Part shown: one piece after another, positions 53,528 through 61,385 of the stretch
How positions within the stretch are numbered: position 1 is the first letter of the stretch
How the letters are laid out: every line of letters begins with the position of its first letter
Assembly: GCF_003999975.1 (NCBI RefSeq)
Contig: NZ_RJAC01000026.1
Location: 36,409 to 100,408 of the forward strand
Direction: 5' to 3'
DNA from: Actinoplanes solisilvae
Lineage (GTDB): Bacteria; Actinomycetota; Actinomycetes; Mycobacteriales; Micromonosporaceae
Length of the DNA stretch: 64,000 nucleotides
Made by a program: the position numbers and the translations under genes
The notes under the pieces: generated by a model
The model's input: only the letters and a program-made list of their open reading frames with translations
What the model was told of the DNA's origin: nothing
Database searches by the model: none

Positions 53528-54108
53528 GCCCGCTGGCCGATTTCCTGGGCGTACGCGAGCGGTTGCTGCGCATCGCCACCCGCATCGCCGGGTCCGAGGC
53601 CGAGGACGTCGTGCAGGACGCGTGGCTGCGCTGGCAGCGGGTCGACCACGCCGAGGTGCACGATCCTCCGGCGTACCTGTCGCGCACCACCGTGCATCTG
53701 TCGCTCAACCGCGCGCAGCAGCGCCCGACGACCGCGCTCACCGCGTCGATGCAGCCGTCCCCCGACCCCGCCGACCGTGTCGCCGAAGCCGACGAACTGC
53801 GTACGGCATTGCGGTTGCTGGTGGCCCGTCTCGAACCGCGCTCGCGTGTGGCCTACACCCTGCGCGAGGCGTTCGAGGTGCCGTACCGGGAAATCGGGGA
53901 TCTTCTGGGAGTTTCCGAGGTCTATGCCCGGCAGCTCGTGCGACGGGCCCGCCGGCGCCTCGCGGAGGGCCACGATCGGGCAGTGTCGCGTGAGGACCAC
54001 CGGGCTCTGATGTCCGCTTTCCACCGCACCGTCCACACTGGCGACCCGACATGCCTGGCGGACCTGGCATGGCGGACTTTTCGCGCGACAGAAAAAAGTA
54101 AGGATTGA
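53524..54108 (+). CDS. ECF-family RNA polymerase sigma factor
   Basis: 194 residues from GTG, coupled to the esterase gene. Region 2 is compact: GSEAEDVVQDAWLRWQRVDH. Region 4 has the helix-turn-helix VPYREIGDLLGVSEVYARQL followed by VRRARRRL. The C-terminal 30 residues after SREDHRALMSAFHRTVH resemble the start of a SnoaL-like tail of SigJ-type factors, cut short. No anti-sigma gene is adjacent. The esterase and the large secreted PA14/DUF1080 gene 84 bases later are candidate targets. Confidence 0.85.
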   Translation: MSPLADFLGVRERLLRIATRIAGSEAEDVVQDAWLRWQRVDHAEVHDPPAYLSRTTVHLSLNRAQQRPTTALTASMQPSPDPADRVAEADELRTALRLLVARLEPRSRVAYTLREAFEVPYREIGDLLGVSEVYARQLVRRARRRLAEGHDRAVSREDHRALMSAFHRTVHTGDPTCLADLAWRTFRATEKSKD

Positions 54109-54191
54109 TTTATCGAAAGATATGGACGGCGCGTCAAAAGCTGATGATGATGTTCACACTTCTGCATCGGGTTGGTAACCGGGGAGCGTGG

Positions 54192-57152
54192 ATGAAACGT
54201 CTGATCTTGGCCGCCGTACTTATAGGAACTTTCGCTGCGATACCGGCAACGGCTCAGGCCGCTGCCGACCTGCCGCCCCAGGAACCGGGCGTGACCCTTC
54301 GGACGTACGACATCGGACTGCCGCTCAACAAGGTCTGTGAGCTCAAGCCCGGACAGACGCCCAACGTCGACAAGCTGATGCCGACCATCGACTGGTCGAC
54401 CGCCGAGCAGTTCGGCCAGGAGGACAACTTCGTCACGCACGCGCTGGCGAACCTCACCGCCGCCTCGGCCGGCAACTACACCTTCCGGCTCACCAGCGAC
54501 GACGGGTCGAAGCTCTACATCGACGACAAGCTCGTCATCGACCACGACGGCCTGCACGGCACCGACCCGGCCAAGGACGGCGAGGCCGAACTGACCGCGG
54601 GCGTGCACGCGCTGCGCGTCGAATACTTCGAGCGCGCCGGCGGCCAGCGGCTCACCCTGGCCTGGAAGACCCCGGGCAGCGGCGACTTCGCGACCGTGCC
54701 GACCAGCGCGCTGAGCACCGACGCGGGCGTCGTGCGGGTGACCGCGCCGGGCCGCAAGGAGTGCATCGAGGGCACCGACGCCCCCGGCGACGGCCTGCCG
54801 CTGACCATCGTCAACCCCGGCTACGACCTCACGAACCTGCGCCCGGACGGCTTCGAGCCGGCGGTGACCGGCATCGCCTGGCGGCCGGACGGCAAGATGG
54901 TCATCAGCACCTGGGGCGGCACCGACAAGGTGCTCGGCGAGGTCTACCTGGTCGAGAACGTGACCGGCAAGACCGGCCCGGCCAGCGTCAAATACACCAA
55001 GATCGCCGACAAGCTCAAGGAGCCGATGGGCATCGCGGTCGTCGACGGGCTGGTCTACGTCTCGCAGAAGCACGAGCTGACCGAGCTGCGCGACACCAAC
55101 GGCGACCAGGTGCTCGACACCCGCCGTACGGTCGCGGTGTGGCCCTTCGGAGGCAACTTCCACGAGTTCGCGTTCGGGCTGCTCTACCGCAACGGCAACT
55201 TCTACGCCAACCTCTCCGTCTCGATCAACCTGGGCGGGGCGACGACCGACCCGCAGCCGGTCGGCGGCCGCGGCACGCACATCGAGGTGAACCGCAAGAC
55301 CGGCAAGGTGAAGATGCTGGCCGGCGGTCTGCGTACCCCGAACGGCATCGGCTGGGGCAACGGCGACGACATCTACGTCACCGACAACCAGGGTGGCTGG
55401 CTGCCGTCGTCCAAGCTCCTCAAGATGGAGAAGGGCGCGTTCTACAACCACTACACCAACCCGGACGGCCAGTTCGACGCGGCCAAGCCGGCCCGGCCGG
55501 TGCTGTGGCTCCCACAGAACGAGATCGCCAACTCGCCGAGCACGCCGGTACTGCTCAAGTCGGGCACCTACCGCGGGCAATTCCTGATCGGCGACGTCAC
55601 CTACGGCGGACTGCAGCGGGCGGCGCTCGAAGAGGTCAACGGGGTCGAGCAGGGCGCGGTCTTCCGCCACACGCAAGGCCTCGAAGCGGGCATCAACGAG
55701 GTGTCGCTCGGGCCGGACGGCGCGATCTACGTCGGTGGGCTCGGCGCGGACGGCAACTGGGGACAGGACGGCAAGCTCCGGTACGGGCTGCAGAAGCTCA
55801 CGCCGAACGGCAAGAGCGTGTTCGACATGAAGACGGTCAAGGCGACATCGACCGGGTTCGCGATCGAATACACCGAACCGCTGTCGGACGCCACGGTCGC
55901 CAAGATCGCCAGCTCGTACGCGGTGAAGCAGTGGCGGTACGCGCCTACGGCCCAGTACGGCGGGCCCAAGGTCGACGAAGAGGCGCTGACGGTCACGGGC
56001 GCGAAGGTGTCGCACGACCGCAAGACGGTGACGCTCACGATCCCGGGGCTGCGGGCGGACCGGGTGGTGCACCTGCGGTCGCCGCGTCCGTTCGCCGCCA
56101 AGGACGGCGAGACGCTGTGGAGCACCGAGGCCTGGTACACGCTGAACGAGATCCCGGGGCGCGACGAGCAGAAGATCTTCTACGAGGCCGAAGAGGGCTA
56201 CCGGGAAGGCACCGCGGCGCTAGCCACGGACCACCGGGGATTCAGCGGAGTGGGCTTCGCCGCCGGCTTCGGCAACCTGAACGCCTCGACCACGATGCAT
56301 GTCGACGTGGACAAGAGCGGCGACTACGCGGTCGGACTGCGCTACTCCAACGGGCCCAACCCGTTCAGCGGCAACAAGACGATCAGCGTCCACGTGAACG
56401 GCCGGAAGATCCAGCAGGTGACGCTGCCGAGCACGGTCACGTGGGACGACTGGGCGACCGTGACGACGAAGCTGGCCCTCTCGCGCGGCACGAACACGAT
56501 CACGTACCGGGTGGACGCGCTCGACAGCGGGCACGTGAACCTCGACTTCATCAGCGTGCGCAAACCGTCCTCGCGGTTGACGCTGTTCGACGGTCACGGT
56601 CTGGACGAGTGGCAGCACACCGACGGGCGTCGCCCGGCCTGGCCGGCGGTGGCGCCGAACGCAACCGAGGTCTGCTGTGGGGACCTGCGGACCAAGGAAG
56701 CGTTCGGGGACTACAAGCTGCACGTCGAATTCAAGGTGCCGCTGCTCCCGGCCGACGTCACCGGGCAGAACCGTGGCAACAGCGGGGTCTACCAGCAGGA
56801 ACGTTACGAACTGCAGATCCTCGACTCGTACGGGGACACGACCCTCGCCAACAACGAGGCGGGGGCGATCTACACGGTGAAGGCGCCGGATCTGAACGCG
56901 GCTACGGCGCCGGAGACGTGGCAGACGTACGACATCACGTTCCGGGCGGCGCGGTACAACGACGCGGGAGCCAAGACGGAGAACGCGCGGATCACGGTCG
57001 TGTGGAACGGCAAGAAGGTCCACGACAACATCGAGATCCCGAACGGGACTGGTGGGAACATTCCTGAGGGGCCGGCTACCGGGTCGATCCGGTTGCAGGA
57101 TCACGGGAACAAGGTGCAGTACCGCAACATCTGGATCGAACCTACGGTCTGA
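54192..57152 (+). CDS. Secreted multidomain protein: PA14, sorbosone-dehydrogenase-like propeller, CBM6-like, DUF1080
   Basis: 986 residues from ATG with a GGGGAG ribosome site; a longer frame begins 87 bases upstream. Signal peptide 1-28. PA14 domain about 35-180 (GNYTFRLTSDDGSKLYIDDK). A propeller like glucose/sorbosone dehydrogenase at about 210-600 (GIAWRPDGKMVISTWGGTD, GGLRTPNGIGWGNGDDIYV). A CBM6-like carbohydrate-binding module at about 662-792 (FYEAEEGYREGTAAL). Then DUF1080, now known as a 3-keto-disaccharide/glycoside hydrolase domain, at about 795-986 (LTLFDGHGLDEWQH, GNSGVYQQERYELQILDS). Probably binds and cleaves sugars or oxidised sugars outside the cell. Followed by a good terminator. 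Confidence 0.88.
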   Translation: MKRLILAAVLIGTFAAIPATAQAAADLPPQEPGVTLRTYDIGLPLNKVCELKPGQTPNVDKLMPTIDWSTAEQFGQEDNFVTHALANLTAASAGNYTFRLTSDDGSKLYIDDKLVIDHDGLHGTDPAKDGEAELTAGVHALRVEYFERAGGQRLTLAWKTPGSGDFATVPTSALSTDAGVVRVTAPGRKECIEGTDAPGDGLPLTIVNPGYDLTNLRPDGFEPAVTGIAWRPDGKMVISTWGGTDKVLGEVYLVENVTGKTGPASVKYTKIADKLKEPMGIAVVDGLVYVSQKHELTELRDTNGDQVLDTRRTVAVWPFGGNFHEFAFGLLYRNGNFYANLSVSINLGGATTDPQPVGGRGTHIEVNRKTGKVKMLAGGLRTPNGIGWGNGDDIYVTDNQGGWLPSSKLLKMEKGAFYNHYTNPDGQFDAAKPARPVLWLPQNEIANSPSTPVLLKSGTYRGQFLIGDVTYGGLQRAALEEVNGVEQGAVFRHTQGLEAGINEVSLGPDGAIYVGGLGADGNWGQDGKLRYGLQKLTPNGKSVFDMKTVKATSTGFAIEYTEPLSDATVAKIASSYAVKQWRYAPTAQYGGPKVDEEALTVTGAKVSHDRKTVTLTIPGLRADRVVHLRSPRPFAAKDGETLWSTEAWYTLNEIPGRDEQKIFYEAEEGYREGTAALATDHRGFSGVGFAAGFGNLNASTTMHVDVDKSGDYAVGLRYSNGPNPFSGNKTISVHVNGRKIQQVTLPSTVTWDDWATVTTKLALSRGTNTITYRVDALDSGHVNLDFISVRKPSSRLTLFDGHGLDEWQHTDGRRPAWPAVAPNATEVCCGDLRTKEAFGDYKLHVEFKVPLLPADVTGQNRGNSGVYQQERYELQILDSYGDTTLANNEAGAIYTVKAPDLNAATAPETWQTYDITFRAARYNDAGAKTENARITVVWNGKKVHDNIEIPNGTGGNIPEGPATGSIRLQDHGNKVQYRNIWIEPTV

Positions 57153-57164
57153 GGTTTCTTGAGG

Positions 57165-57191
57165 GCCACCGGGTGTGTTTCGCCCGGTGGC
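57165..57191 (+). terminator. Intrinsic terminator after the PA14/DUF1080 gene
   Basis: GCCACCGGG and CCCGGTGGC form a perfect nine-base stem around a nine-base loop, followed by TTTCTT, 13 bases past the stop codon. Confidence 0.85.
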
Positions 57192-57207
57192 TTTCTTGCG
57201 CTCGGAC

Positions 57208-57281
57208 GGTCGGCCCCGGAATGTTCCACCACTGACTTTGAGAGGCAGCTATGTCTGTGGTGGAGCATCCCGGGGCCGACC
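57208..57281. repeat. 25-bp imperfect inverted repeat with 24-bp centre
   Basis: GGTCGGCCCCGGAATGTTCC plus ACCAC pairs with GTGGTGGAGCATCCCGGGGC plus CGACC, matching at 23 of 25 positions. The centre contains a GAGAGG ribosome-site-like element and an ATG that opens a 32-codon frame reading MSVVEHPGADLAGHRV. It may be an insertion-sequence remnant or a structured element; no transposase gene lies near it. Confidence 0.8.
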
Positions 57282-57614
57282 TTGCCGGGCATCGAGTGAC
57301 GGCCAGGGGAATGGTCACCGGGGCTCTGAGTGCAACTCGGGGTGAGTGATCCCCCGGCGGGAGGTGGGCCGGCTGCCGCGCTGTGGTCAAGGCAGTCGAC
57401 GCGTCACTCAGGCCGGCCTATGTGGTGGTCAAGGGAACATTCTGTGCCGGTTGCGGTTCGGGCGCATCGCGCCCTCGCGGTAATTGGGCCGCGGACGCCC
57501 AATCGATGTTTCACAAAGGCCTGGCGAAAGCTTGGGTGGTCTCCTAGCGCTCGGGCGGGGGTGCGGGGGCGGGGCCCATGCGGTTTTAGTGGAATCGCAC
57601 CGAGCGCGCGCTGG
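57282..57614. other. Intergenic region with small hairpins and no recognised gene
   Basis: About 330 bases. GGGCGC-ATC-GCGCCC (57460-57474) and ATTGGGC/GCCCAAT (57483-57503) can each form a hairpin. Open frames here have unlike codon use and no start signals. It could contain a small RNA or the remains of a mobile element. Confidence 0.35.
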
Positions 57615-58073
57615 TCAGCAATCGTCCTGGTGCCAGTTGCCGGCCTCGCGGGTCCAGGGCTCGGCCTCCTGGTTGATCGCCTTGATGGAATAGGTGTAAG
57701 TGACGCGGGCTAGGTCGTCGGACTCCTTGGCCGAGTACGACTCGAACGGCAGAGCGCTGCCGTACATCTGCTCCGCCGCGCTGACGATTCCGGTGAACGT
57801 CGACAGTGACGTCCGCTTGCGGCACCGCTCGGACAGCAGGCCGTAGGCCGTTGTGGCGTCACCGGTGAGGAACGCGTCGCTGTAGGCCTGAACGGCCTGC
57901 CTCAACTCGGTGCTGCCTTCAGCCTTCGCGGGCTGCGAAGTCACGGGACTCGCCGGGGTGATCGCGGCCGGTTTCTCCGACGTGGTGGGCGCCGCCGCCG
58001 GGTCGGCTGCGTCACCGCAGGCGGCCGTGAGCAAGGTCGTCGCAAGGCAGGTGAAAATGATCTTGTTTCGCAC
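57615..58073 (-). CDS. Putative lipoprotein, NTF2-like
   Basis: 152 residues from ATG. Signal ends in LLTAAC (Cys19), then an Ala/Pro/Thr linker to about residue 53. The folded part, with ELRQAVQAYSDAFLTGDATT, AYGLLSERCRKRTSLSTFTG and YTYSIKAINQEAEPWTREAG, resembles the NTF2-like fold of DUF4878-type lipoproteins. A C-terminal DDC cysteine may pair with the cysteine in SERCRK. Anchored outside the membrane; function unknown. Confidence 0.75.
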   Translation of the reverse strand: MRNKIIFTCLATTLLTAACGDAADPAAAPTTSEKPAAITPASPVTSQPAKAEGSTELRQAVQAYSDAFLTGDATTAYGLLSERCRKRTSLSTFTGIVSAAEQMYGSALPFESYSAKESDDLARVTYTYSIKAINQEAEPWTREAGNWHQDDC

Positions 58074-58175
58074 CCGCGCAGGTTAGCGCCGACTCAAGAT
58101 CATCGTCTCACCAGGGCGGCCTGCGCGGGGTATGCTGTTCGATCCTGACTGCACATTGGACCTCGGTCGGCTGGG

Positions 58176-59039
58176 ATGCTTTCAAAATTCGGCAAGGGAC
58201 TGGTCGGCCTCCTGCTCGCCGTTGGCGCGATAGCCGTCTCGGCCGTCGTGTTTCTCGGTGGCATCTACTACGTCGGAACCGGGATCTACGGCTTCGTGGA
58301 CGCCTTTTCAGCGCGCCACGGCATATCGCAGGCCTACGTCTACGCCAGTCCGTTCGCCATGATTCTGCTCTGGCTGGGCTTCGAGGCCGCCGAGAAACGG
58401 CTTCCGTTACGAGCGTGGAGGGCGCGCGCGGCCGCCGGTGTCGTAAGCGCCATCGGCTTCGGGCTTCTGATCGGGGTTGGCTGGGTTGTCGGGATAGCCG
58501 GCCTGTTGACCGGGCCGAAACCGTTCGCGATTTCCAGTGAGACCGGCGCGAGTGGCCGGATCGGCGAGGCGATCGTGTGGGCGCTGACCCACGCTCCCTC
58601 GCTGGCCAACCCGAGGATCACGGCACTGATCGGACTGGTCATCGGCCTGCCGATGGCGGTGCGGTCGTTCTGGTCGGTCGCTCCCCTGTCGGCCCACGAC
58701 GGGAAGATCCATGTTATCTCCCGGCCACGCCCCGGCCCGCAGGAGCGCGTCCCGACTAGCACTCGTCCGCTTCCTGGGCGTCGGCCGCCTCCCGCTTCCC
58801 CGCGAACACGCCCCAGTTGGTCCCCCGCCGCGCCGGTGAAGACGTCCAAGTTCTCGTTCGGCAGCGGGCACGTCCGGGCGGGTATCGCAACAGGCATCGC
58901 CACCTTCGCGTCGGTGTCGGCCGGATGGAACGACAGCCCGAAACTGTTCCAGCTGATCCTCAGCCTCCTCGCCTCCGCCGGGACGGGAACGATGGCGTCG
59001 CTCCAATGGCGTGCATCGTCGAGCGCCTCCCGGAAGTAG
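58176..59039 (+). CDS. Integral membrane protein of unknown function
   Basis: 287 residues from ATG. Five hydrophobic segments are visible (about 10-40, 54-72, 83-110, 143-165 and 237-275). They are interrupted by a hydrophilic Arg/Pro/Ser-rich loop (about 175-230) that looks disordered. Divergent from the lipoprotein gene across 100 bases. No family recognised. The loop contains RPGPQERVPTSTRPLPGRRP and may be cytoplasmic. Confidence 0.65.
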   Translation: MLSKFGKGLVGLLLAVGAIAVSAVVFLGGIYYVGTGIYGFVDAFSARHGISQAYVYASPFAMILLWLGFEAAEKRLPLRAWRARAAAGVVSAIGFGLLIGVGWVVGIAGLLTGPKPFAISSETGASGRIGEAIVWALTHAPSLANPRITALIGLVIGLPMAVRSFWSVAPLSAHDGKIHVISRPRPGPQERVPTSTRPLPGRRPPPASPRTRPSWSPAAPVKTSKFSFGSGHVRAGIATGIATFASVSAGWNDSPKLFQLILSLLASAGTGTMASLQWRASSSASRK

Positions 59040-59195
59040 AGACAGAGACGTCGGCACAGGCATTCGGCGGCATGCGCCAAGCCTCGGCCAGGCCAAGGTC
59101 ACCGATCCTGTTGCGCTGATCGCATTGGCCCGCTACATCGAGGAACAGGGAGCCCCACGTCGGCTCCGCGGCAGATCAGTAGACCTTGGCGGCTG

Positions 59196-59480
59196 TTACT
59201 CCGGTACGGGAAGCTGCGGTGGCGAGTCCTGATACTCGCCGAGGGCATACCGAAGGCGATGGTTGAGGTCGCTGATCGCCTGCCGCAACTCCCTTTCGGT
59301 GGGGTCTGGCCGGACAAGCGCCTCTCGCGCCAGCCGACGCCCAATCCGATCACGTAGATGCGGCGAGACAGCGCCCGCCGAAATCTCCCCTTCCAGGACC
59401 GCAAGCACGCCGATCAAGCCGGCCAAGTCCTGTTGGCGGCAACTGCGCGGAGCAAGGTCGTCCGGGGTGTCCGGGTTCAT
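59196..59480 (-). CDS. Hypothetical protein, 94 residues, last gene of the tyrosinase operon
   Basis: ATG start (MNPDTPDDLAPRSCRQQDLAG). Mostly helical with many Arg and Glu, including HLRDRIGRRLAREALVRPD and RELRQAISDLNHRLRYALGE; one cysteine. No signal peptide or membrane helix. It begins 14 bases after the stop codon of the 55-residue peptide gene on the same strand, so it shares that operon with the tyrosinase. No family recognised; an accessory or immunity-like role is only a guess. Confidence 0.6.
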   Translation of the reverse strand: MNPDTPDDLAPRSCRQQDLAGLIGVLAVLEGEISAGAVSPHLRDRIGRRLAREALVRPDPTERELRQAISDLNHRLRYALGEYQDSPPQLPVPE

Positions 59481-59494
59481 CCCGACACCGTACG

Positions 59495-59662
59495 TCAGCA
59501 GAGCACGCCCACCTTGAGCGCGACCGCCGAGGTGACTGTGGATCCGACAGGCGACAGCGCGGGAGCGACGTCCTGCCGTTCCGCCTCGAGCAGGGCGCCG
59601 TTGGCCGGCCGTCCGATCGGCGGGAGGTCACCGATCTGCGCGGGGAGGTCGCGAGTGCTCAC
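59495..59662 (-). CDS. Small peptide, 55 residues, ending in cysteine
   Basis: Too short for usual gene calling. The GTG start overlaps the stop codon of a 17-codon ORF (GTGA), which itself begins on the tyrosinase stop codon (ATGA). It opens STRDLPAQIGDLPPIGRPAN, with an acidic/basic middle (LLEAERQDVAPALSP), and ends GSTVTSAVALKVGVLC. A leader-plus-core shape with a hydrophobic Ser/Thr-containing tail and terminal Cys resembles a ribosomal peptide precursor, but no known family matches. Codon bias supports translation; there is no separate ribosome site. Confidence 0.5.
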   Translation of the reverse strand: MSTRDLPAQIGDLPPIGRPANGALLEAERQDVAPALSPVGSTVTSAVALKVGVLC

Positions 59663-59712
59663 GCCATCACGATAGAACGCCTCAGCGTCGCGACGCCCGC
59701 GGTCGAACTCAT
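59659..59712 (-). CDS. 17-codon coupling ORF between tyrosinase and the small peptide
   Basis: MSSTAGVATLRRSIVMA. Its ATG overlaps the tyrosinase stop (ATGA) and its TGA overlaps the next GTG (GTGA). It may only pass ribosomes on, or be the true start of a longer peptide split by a frameshift. Confidence 0.35.
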   Translation of the reverse strand: MSSTAGVATLRRSIVMA

Positions 59713-61175
59713 TCGTCCTCGAGGAGCAGGCGGGCGTTGATCGTGGGGCTGCCGGCCTGGTCGAGGGGGAAGGCCGTGCCTACCTGGTCTCCGTGACCGG
59801 GGACGTCGATCGTGACCGTCAGCGTGCGGTCGAGGATCGAGTCCTGGTCCAGGCGGAAGTCGATGTTGATGATGCCGTGTTTTCTGCAGGTTTCGCAGTC
59901 TCGGGGCAGGTTGGGCTGGAAGAAGTAGCGCTTGGCAATCGGGCGGCCGTCGGCGAGCAGGTTCACGGCGAAGGAGCCGGGGATGTCCAGGCGGCTGATG
60001 CCCTTCACGCGGACCGAGACCGGGCTGCTTCGCTTTATCGAGAAGGTTCGGGCTGCCCGGAGGCTGCCGACGGTGTTCTCCATCGTGTCGCCTGTATCCA
60101 GTTTGTCGTACGCGATCGGCAGGTCTATTGACGCGTCGGAGGTGGCGTCGAACGGAGGGAGCGCGTTGAACGGCGCGGACAGCCATTCGGCGCTGGTGGT
60201 CAGAGTCGACTTGAAGCCGGTCAGAGTGGTCGCGCCGACCTTGTGCTGCCAGCTCAGCCACAAACGGTCCAGGTTGCAGTGGAAGAACCAGAAGACAGGG
60301 TCGAAGGAGGCAACGTTCTGGTCGCCCATTGTCGGGCCGATGGAGCCGTGGCCGCCGTCGTGGGCCTGGATCGAGAAGTCCTGGTAGCCGTCGACGTTGT
60401 ACTCGCCCCAGATCGACTGTTTCATCGACGTCGCGATGTCGGAGAGCACGCCGAAGGCCTCCACGTTGAGTGCGATCTCGGCGGGTGAGAAGCGTTCGGT
60501 CTTGTACGGGAAATAGCCGGCGACGGGTTGTGGAGTGGCGGCGGCGCCGGGGTCCTCGGGCAGGGCGTACTGGTCGAACGGCGGCTCCTGCAGGCGGTCG
60601 GGCAGAGGCGTACGGATGTCCCAGTAGGGCAGGGTGACGTCGGCGCAGCCGGGCACCGAGCGCAGCGCGTCCTCGAAGACCTGCAGGTAGACGCGATGCC
60701 ACGGGTTGTAGCGGTCCTCGTGGTGCAGGCACCAGCGCTGACTCAGGCCGTGGATGCCGGCGAGCGCGAAGTAGCTGTCGGGCGCGGACGCGGGGCGGGC
60801 CATCAGGCCGGCGAAGGCGGTCTTGAGTGTTTCGAGCTCGGACTCGGACAGGGTTTCGATGTTCTTGCGGATGCGGGTCGAAGGCGTGTCCGGCGTTTCC
60901 ACGGGCGGGACCGCGACGCCCATCGGGAAGCCGTTGACGATCCAGTTGCGGAAGGTCTGGGAGCGCTCGGCACTCCATTGTCCTTCGGCGTCGGGTGGCA
61001 TATCGGGCGTCGGTGGGGCGGTGTGGGTGAAGACGGAAAGGGCGTTTCTTTTCACCCCGTCGTACGTGGCCAGGTCGATTCCTTTGAGGGCCATGTGCTC
61101 GATGTCCTCGGGGCGGAAGAAGTTTCGGATATCGGCCAGGTAGGTCGGGGATGCGACGACCTGTTCAACGGACAT
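59709..61175 (-). CDS. Tyrosinase/polyphenol-oxidase family copper enzyme with N-terminal extension
   Basis: 488 residues from ATG. Copper A ligands H142, H151 and H160 (IHGLSQRWCLHHEDRYNPWH) and copper B H272, H276 and H299 (AHDGGHGSIG, FDPVFWFFHCNLDRLW) complete a type 3 dicopper site. Cys149, two residues before H151, is placed like the thioether cysteine of fungal and plant enzymes. The first 100 residues (RNFFRPEDIEHMALKGIDLA, MPPDAEGQWSAERSQTFRNW) are an extra domain resembling a haem-less cytochrome-c-like segment. A C-terminal domain (about 350-488) has a CETC pair. No signal peptide, so cytoplasmic. Oxidises phenols, or possibly the peptide encoded next to it. Confidence 0.88.
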   Translation of the reverse strand: MSVEQVVASPTYLADIRNFFRPEDIEHMALKGIDLATYDGVKRNALSVFTHTAPPTPDMPPDAEGQWSAERSQTFRNWIVNGFPMGVAVPPVETPDTPSTRIRKNIETLSESELETLKTAFAGLMARPASAPDSYFALAGIHGLSQRWCLHHEDRYNPWHRVYLQVFEDALRSVPGCADVTLPYWDIRTPLPDRLQEPPFDQYALPEDPGAAATPQPVAGYFPYKTERFSPAEIALNVEAFGVLSDIATSMKQSIWGEYNVDGYQDFSIQAHDGGHGSIGPTMGDQNVASFDPVFWFFHCNLDRLWLSWQHKVGATTLTGFKSTLTTSAEWLSAPFNALPPFDATSDASIDLPIAYDKLDTGDTMENTVGSLRAARTFSIKRSSPVSVRVKGISRLDIPGSFAVNLLADGRPIAKRYFFQPNLPRDCETCRKHGIINIDFRLDQDSILDRTLTVTIDVPGHGDQVGTAFPLDQAGSPTINARLLLEDE

Positions 61176-61385
61176 GTGAACCTCCGCGACATTTTGAATA
61201 ACCCCTGCCTACTCCTTGCCGGAGAGGGCGGGGTCGAATCAGTCGGGACGTCGACAGGGTGGTATTTCCCGGCAGGCCTGGTCCCCGGGGCGCAAAATCT
61301 TTCCCAGGGCGTGTCGATCCGCGGGTCGGTCGTTCGACCTGAGGATGTGGGAGCCGAGCGGCGGCCCCGGGACGAGGAGAGCCAG
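61176..61385. promoter_or_regulatory. Divergent promoter region of the tyrosinase and YCII genes
   Basis: 210 bases without a gene. GGTCG-GTCGTT-CGACC at 61324-61339 is a short interrupted palindrome. Promoters in both directions are expected but could not be fixed by eye. Confidence 0.3.

Noticed and set aside
59495..59662. Assigning the 55-residue peptide to the linaridin or thioamitide (AviCys) class
   Set aside because: The C-terminal Cys fits, but the nearest Ser/Thr is ten residues away and no decarboxylase or other known modifying enzyme is encoded nearby.
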